Shown in pieces: positions 32,848 through 35,475 of a DNA stretch of 35,475 bases. The first letter of the stretch is position 1, and every line of letters begins with the position of its first letter. The notes beneath the pieces are model-generated. The model did not search any database, was not told where the DNA came from, and worked only from the letters and a program-made list of their open reading frames with translations. The translations under genes and the position numbers were made by a program. Origin of the DNA: Sulfuricurvum sp. (lineage in GTDB: Bacteria; Campylobacterota; Campylobacteria; Campylobacterales; Sulfurimonadaceae); NCBI GenBank assembly GCA_024635855.1, contig JAGXHZ010000105.1, forward strand, positions 1-35,475, in the 5' to 3' direction.

Positions 32848-34679
32848 TGATTCAAATAAATAATCTTACAAAAAGCTACGGAACACGCGTATTGTTTGAG
32901 AATCTTAATCTCAAACTCTCCGCAGGTCAGAAAATCGGGTTTGTCGGACGTAACGGTTCCGGTAAATCAACTCTATTTAAAATCATTTTGAGTGAAGAGC
33001 CTTACGATGAGGGCGAAATACTCATCCCGCGAAATTACCGTATCGGAACATTGCGCCAACATCTCCATTTCACCCATAAAACCGTTCGCGAAGAGTGTGC
33101 CTCTGTCTTGGTGGGAGATGCCCAACATGATGTCTATAAGGTTGAAAAAATTCTTTTCGGTTTGGGATTTACCCAAGAAGATTTGGATAAAGATCCCTTG
33201 AGCTTTTCAGGTGGTTATCAGATACGGATGAACCTCGTCAAACTTCTCGTTACCGAACCCAATTTACTCCTTCTCGATGAACCGACCAACTACCTCGACA
33301 TCGTCTCACTTCGCTGGCTTGCCTCGTTTATCCGTGCATTTGAGGGAGAAGTGATTCTTATCACTCATGATCGTGATTTTATGGATTCCGTTTCTACGCA
33401 TACCATGGGATTACGTCGCCGTAATGTATCGATCATCAAAGGCGGCAGTGCCAAATATTATGAAATGATGGCTCAAGAAGATGAACTGTACGTCAAGACC
33501 AAAATCAATCATGATAAAAAACGGGAAGAGCTCATCGACTTTGTCGCTCGAAACAAAGCCCGTGCATCCACTGCTGTCATGGCACAATCCAAAGCCAAAG
33601 AGCTGGAAAAAATGGGGATTATGGAATCCTTGGAGGGTGAAAAAGATTTATCCTTCTCTTTTTCCTATCGCCCTACTCCCGCCAAAGTTATTATGGAAAT
33701 CAAAAACCTCTCATTTGGCTACACTGCGGATGAACTGCTTTTTCAAAATCTCTCGTTTAGTTTGGAAAAGAACAAATGCCTCGCTATTATCGGGAAAAAT
33801 GGGAAAGGAAAATCAACGCTTCTCAATACAATGGCAGGTGTTTTAAAACCTACCGGAGAAATCATTTCTCATCCCTCCACAGCTATCGCCCACTTCGGTC
33901 AAACCAACATCGATCGGTTAGATAAAAATAATACAATAGCAGATGAAATTCAAAGTGCTGACAATACCCTCCAAAATGTCCGTGTCCGCTCCATTTGCGG
34001 AACGATGATGTTTAGCGGTGACGATGCCGATAAAAAAATCTCTATCCTCTCAGGAGGTGAACGCTCGCGCGTGATGCTGGGTAAAATCATCGCCACCCCC
34101 GCCAATCTCCTCTTTTTAGATGAACCGACCAATCACCTCGATATGCAGTCCATTGACTCCCTATGCGATGCGCTTAAACGCTTTGACGGCTCTGTTGTCA
34201 TCGTCACCCACTCTGAGATGCTGTTGCGTGAACTCGCCGATCAGCTGATTATCTTCCGTGAAGGCGGAGCAGAGTTTTTTGATGGCAACTACGATCAATT
34301 TTTAGAAAAAATTGGATGGGATGAAGAGATAAGCGACGCTCCGAAACCTGCCAAAGTAACCCAAAACAGCAATAAAAAAGAGCAAAAGCAGCAGCGCGCC
34401 GAACTAATCCAAGAGCGTTCACGACTCCTTAATCCTCTCAAAAAAGAGATTGACACTTGCGAAAATACAATTATGAAACTCGAAGATAAGCTCAAAATAT
34501 CGCATGAAAAACTGATCGAATATTCCAATCAAGGTGATAGTGGTAAACTCCAAGAACTTTCAAAAAGTATTTCTGTGGATGAGAAAGAAATTGAAAACTT
34601 GTTTGAAAGATTGGAAATAGCCAGTAATGAATTCGACCGAATCACTAAAGAGACCGATGAAAAACTCCAAACCCTCTAA
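32847..34679 (+). CDS. ABC-F family ATPase (Uup/YheS-like translation factor)
   Basis: 610 residues with two ATPase domains and no membrane segment. First: Walker A VGRNGSGKST (33-42), signature FSGGYQIRMNLVKLL, Walker B LLLLDEPTNYLD. Then the interdomain linker (about 200-285), rich in Lys and Glu. Second: IGKNGKGKST, LSGGERSRVMLGKI, LLFLDEPTNHLD. A C-terminal coiled coil (about 505-610) resembles Uup. ABC-F proteins act on the ribosome, relieving stalls or conferring resistance. Specific type uncertain. Confidence 0.93.
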   Translation: MIQINNLTKSYGTRVLFENLNLKLSAGQKIGFVGRNGSGKSTLFKIILSEEPYDEGEILIPRNYRIGTLRQHLHFTHKTVREECASVLVGDAQHDVYKVEKILFGLGFTQEDLDKDPLSFSGGYQIRMNLVKLLVTEPNLLLLDEPTNYLDIVSLRWLASFIRAFEGEVILITHDRDFMDSVSTHTMGLRRRNVSIIKGGSAKYYEMMAQEDELYVKTKINHDKKREELIDFVARNKARASTAVMAQSKAKELEKMGIMESLEGEKDLSFSFSYRPTPAKVIMEIKNLSFGYTADELLFQNLSFSLEKNKCLAIIGKNGKGKSTLLNTMAGVLKPTGEIISHPSTAIAHFGQTNIDRLDKNNTIADEIQSADNTLQNVRVRSICGTMMFSGDDADKKISILSGGERSRVMLGKIIATPANLLFLDEPTNHLDMQSIDSLCDALKRFDGSVVIVTHSEMLLRELADQLIIFREGGAEFFDGNYDQFLEKIGWDEEISDAPKPAKVTQNSNKKEQKQQRAELIQERSRLLNPLKKEIDTCENTIMKLEDKLKISHEKLIEYSNQGDSGKLQELSKSISVDEKEIENLFERLEIASNEFDRITKETDEKLQTL

Positions 34680-35367
34680 ACAACGACTCGATCAACTTCT
34701 CACCAGTCTGGGATACGCAAGTCGCAATGAATCTAAAAAACTCATTGCCGCAGGTCTTGTTAGCGTGGCAGGAGAAATCATAAAAAAAACCGATTTCAAA
34801 GCATTTCATCACGATGTAGCATTTCAGGGTGAACCACTCGACGCGCGTGAGGGGATGATTATTATGCTGAACAAACCGCTTGATTTTGTCTGTTCCCATG
34901 ATGACGGCGAAGGAAAACTCGTTTATTCCCTGCTTCCCTCAAGATGGCAGAAACGTGATCCTAAGATTTCCACCATCGGACGACTCGACAAAGAGACGAG
35001 CGGATTACTCCTCCTCACCGATGATGGACAACTCCTTCATCGCCTTACGTCCCCTAAATATCATGTCCCTAAACTCTACGAAGTAACACTGGATCGACCA
35101 TTAAACGGTAATGAAACAAATATTTTCGCAACAGGGTCATTGATGCTCAACGGTGAAAAATCTCCGTGTCTTCCTGCCAAACTCACCATAATCGATGAAA
35201 CACATGTGACATTAGAAATCACCGAAGGACGATACCATCAAGTACGGCGGATGTTTGCAGCGGTGGGGAATCATGTCACCGCATTGCACCGCTCTAGCTT
35301 CGGAAATTTGAGACTTGGGAATTTAAAAGAGGGTGAGTATCGGATACTTGATATAAAAATAGTCTAA
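34657..35367 (+). CDS. RsuA/RluB-family pseudouridine synthase
   Basis: 236 residues from ATG 34657 (AAAGAG just upstream; an upstream in-frame extension lies wholly in the ABC-F gene). S4 domain at 8-60 (QRLDQLLTSLGYASRNESKK), then MLNKPLDFVCS, the catalytic GRLDKETSGLLLLTDDG, KLYEVTLDRPL and EGRYHQVRRMFAAVGNHV. The length and YHQVRRM motif fit RsuA (16S rRNA position 516) or RluB/RluE (23S); RsuA is most likely. Overlaps the ABC-F gene by 23 bp. Confidence 0.93.
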   Translation: MKNSKPSKQRLDQLLTSLGYASRNESKKLIAAGLVSVAGEIIKKTDFKAFHHDVAFQGEPLDAREGMIIMLNKPLDFVCSHDDGEGKLVYSLLPSRWQKRDPKISTIGRLDKETSGLLLLTDDGQLLHRLTSPKYHVPKLYEVTLDRPLNGNETNIFATGSLMLNGEKSPCLPAKLTIIDETHVTLEITEGRYHQVRRMFAAVGNHVTALHRSSFGNLRLGNLKEGEYRILDIKIV

Positions 35368-35368
35368 T

Positions 35369-35475
35369 TTAATAACAGCGCATTAAATTATCTTCAGCTT
35401 TAACAAAATCCCTCTTCTCAAAACTCCAATAATACCTTTGGTTTTTAATTTCAATATCTGCATGAGTGCATCCAA
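35369..35475 (-). CDS. Partial gene at right edge, unknown product (C-terminal 35 residues)
   Basis: An open minus-strand frame enters from the right edge and stops with TAA at 35371-35369. Visible residues: GCTHADIEIKNQRYYWSFEK followed by RDFVKAEDNLMRCY. The composition looks like real protein and it converges on the pseudouridine synthase gene with 1 bp between stops. Too short to identify. Confidence 0.55.
   Translation of the reverse strand, partial: GCTHADIEIKNQRYYWSFEKRDFVKAEDNLMRCY

Noticed and set aside
1..35475. CRISPR arrays, insertion sequences, prophage or integrase genes
   Set aside because: No regularly spaced repeats, transposase or integrase frames, or terminal inverted repeats were found. 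The tRNA at 9092-9167 lies near the decayed hipBA locus, but no attachment-site duplication of its 3' end was seen.

Overview
The window looks like a chromosomal segment of a free-living member of the Campylobacterota (Epsilonproteobacteria), most like the Sulfuricurvum/Sulfurimonas group. This is an inference from gene content and order: rpsO beside flhA, a DHH phosphoesterase after flhA, a long TrmB with an N-terminal extension, kdsB (Gram-negative LPS), flagellar genes scattered singly, an AT-rich genome with GCTATAAT-type -10 boxes and weak -35 boxes, and a high density of c-di-GMP proteins. No IS element, prophage or CRISPR array was seen. No gene-free stretch exceeds 300 bases; the longest gap is 4195-4476.

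Layout. (1) 1-8228 is a signalling block. It holds a partial PhnD-like/PAS/GGDEF sensor, an OmpR-type response regulator, a 63-residue orphan protein, the radical-SAM gene amrS with an upstream host-attachment-family gene, and a periplasmic binding protein translationally coupled to a membrane HAMP-PAS-GGDEF-EAL protein. The response regulator gene and the 63-residue gene both carry TTAACAT direct repeats spaced exactly 11 bp, a likely private regulon. (2) 8262-8987 is a decayed hipBA toxin-antitoxin locus: intact HipB-like gene with operator, and a hipA that lost most of its middle and is out of frame at the join. (3) 9092-10311: a CAU-anticodon tRNA and rodA. (4) 10390-16425 is a tightly overlapping operon: RluA-type pseudouridine synthase, fibronectin-III lipoprotein, trmB, ftsE, ftsX and an EnvC-like protein with a degenerate LytM domain. 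(5) 16450-19691: flgH with a sigma-54-type promoter, a YqeY protein on the other strand, and a c-type-heme GGDEF/EAL sensor.

(6) 19782-23746 is the most unusual block: a four-gene operon encoding a circularly permuted ATP-grasp ligase, an alpha-E protein and two aspartoacylase/succinylglutamate-desuccinylase-like proteins. The first of these keeps the zinc and catalytic residues and the second has lost them. It looks like an amidoligase pathway for an unknown peptide or amide. (7) 23844-26952 is an overlapping operon: TrmN6-like methyltransferase, YkgJ-family cysteine cluster protein, a TPR protein apparently split by a frameshift, and trpC. (8) 27006-28647: kdsB, a NifX-like protein with a His/Asp-rich insert, and a 113-residue protein of unknown function. 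(9) 28728-35367: rpsO, then a divergent operon of an Rrf2 regulator, flhA, a DHH/DHHA1 phosphoesterase, an ABC-F ATPase and an RsuA-type pseudouridine synthase. A further gene on the minus strand runs off the right edge.
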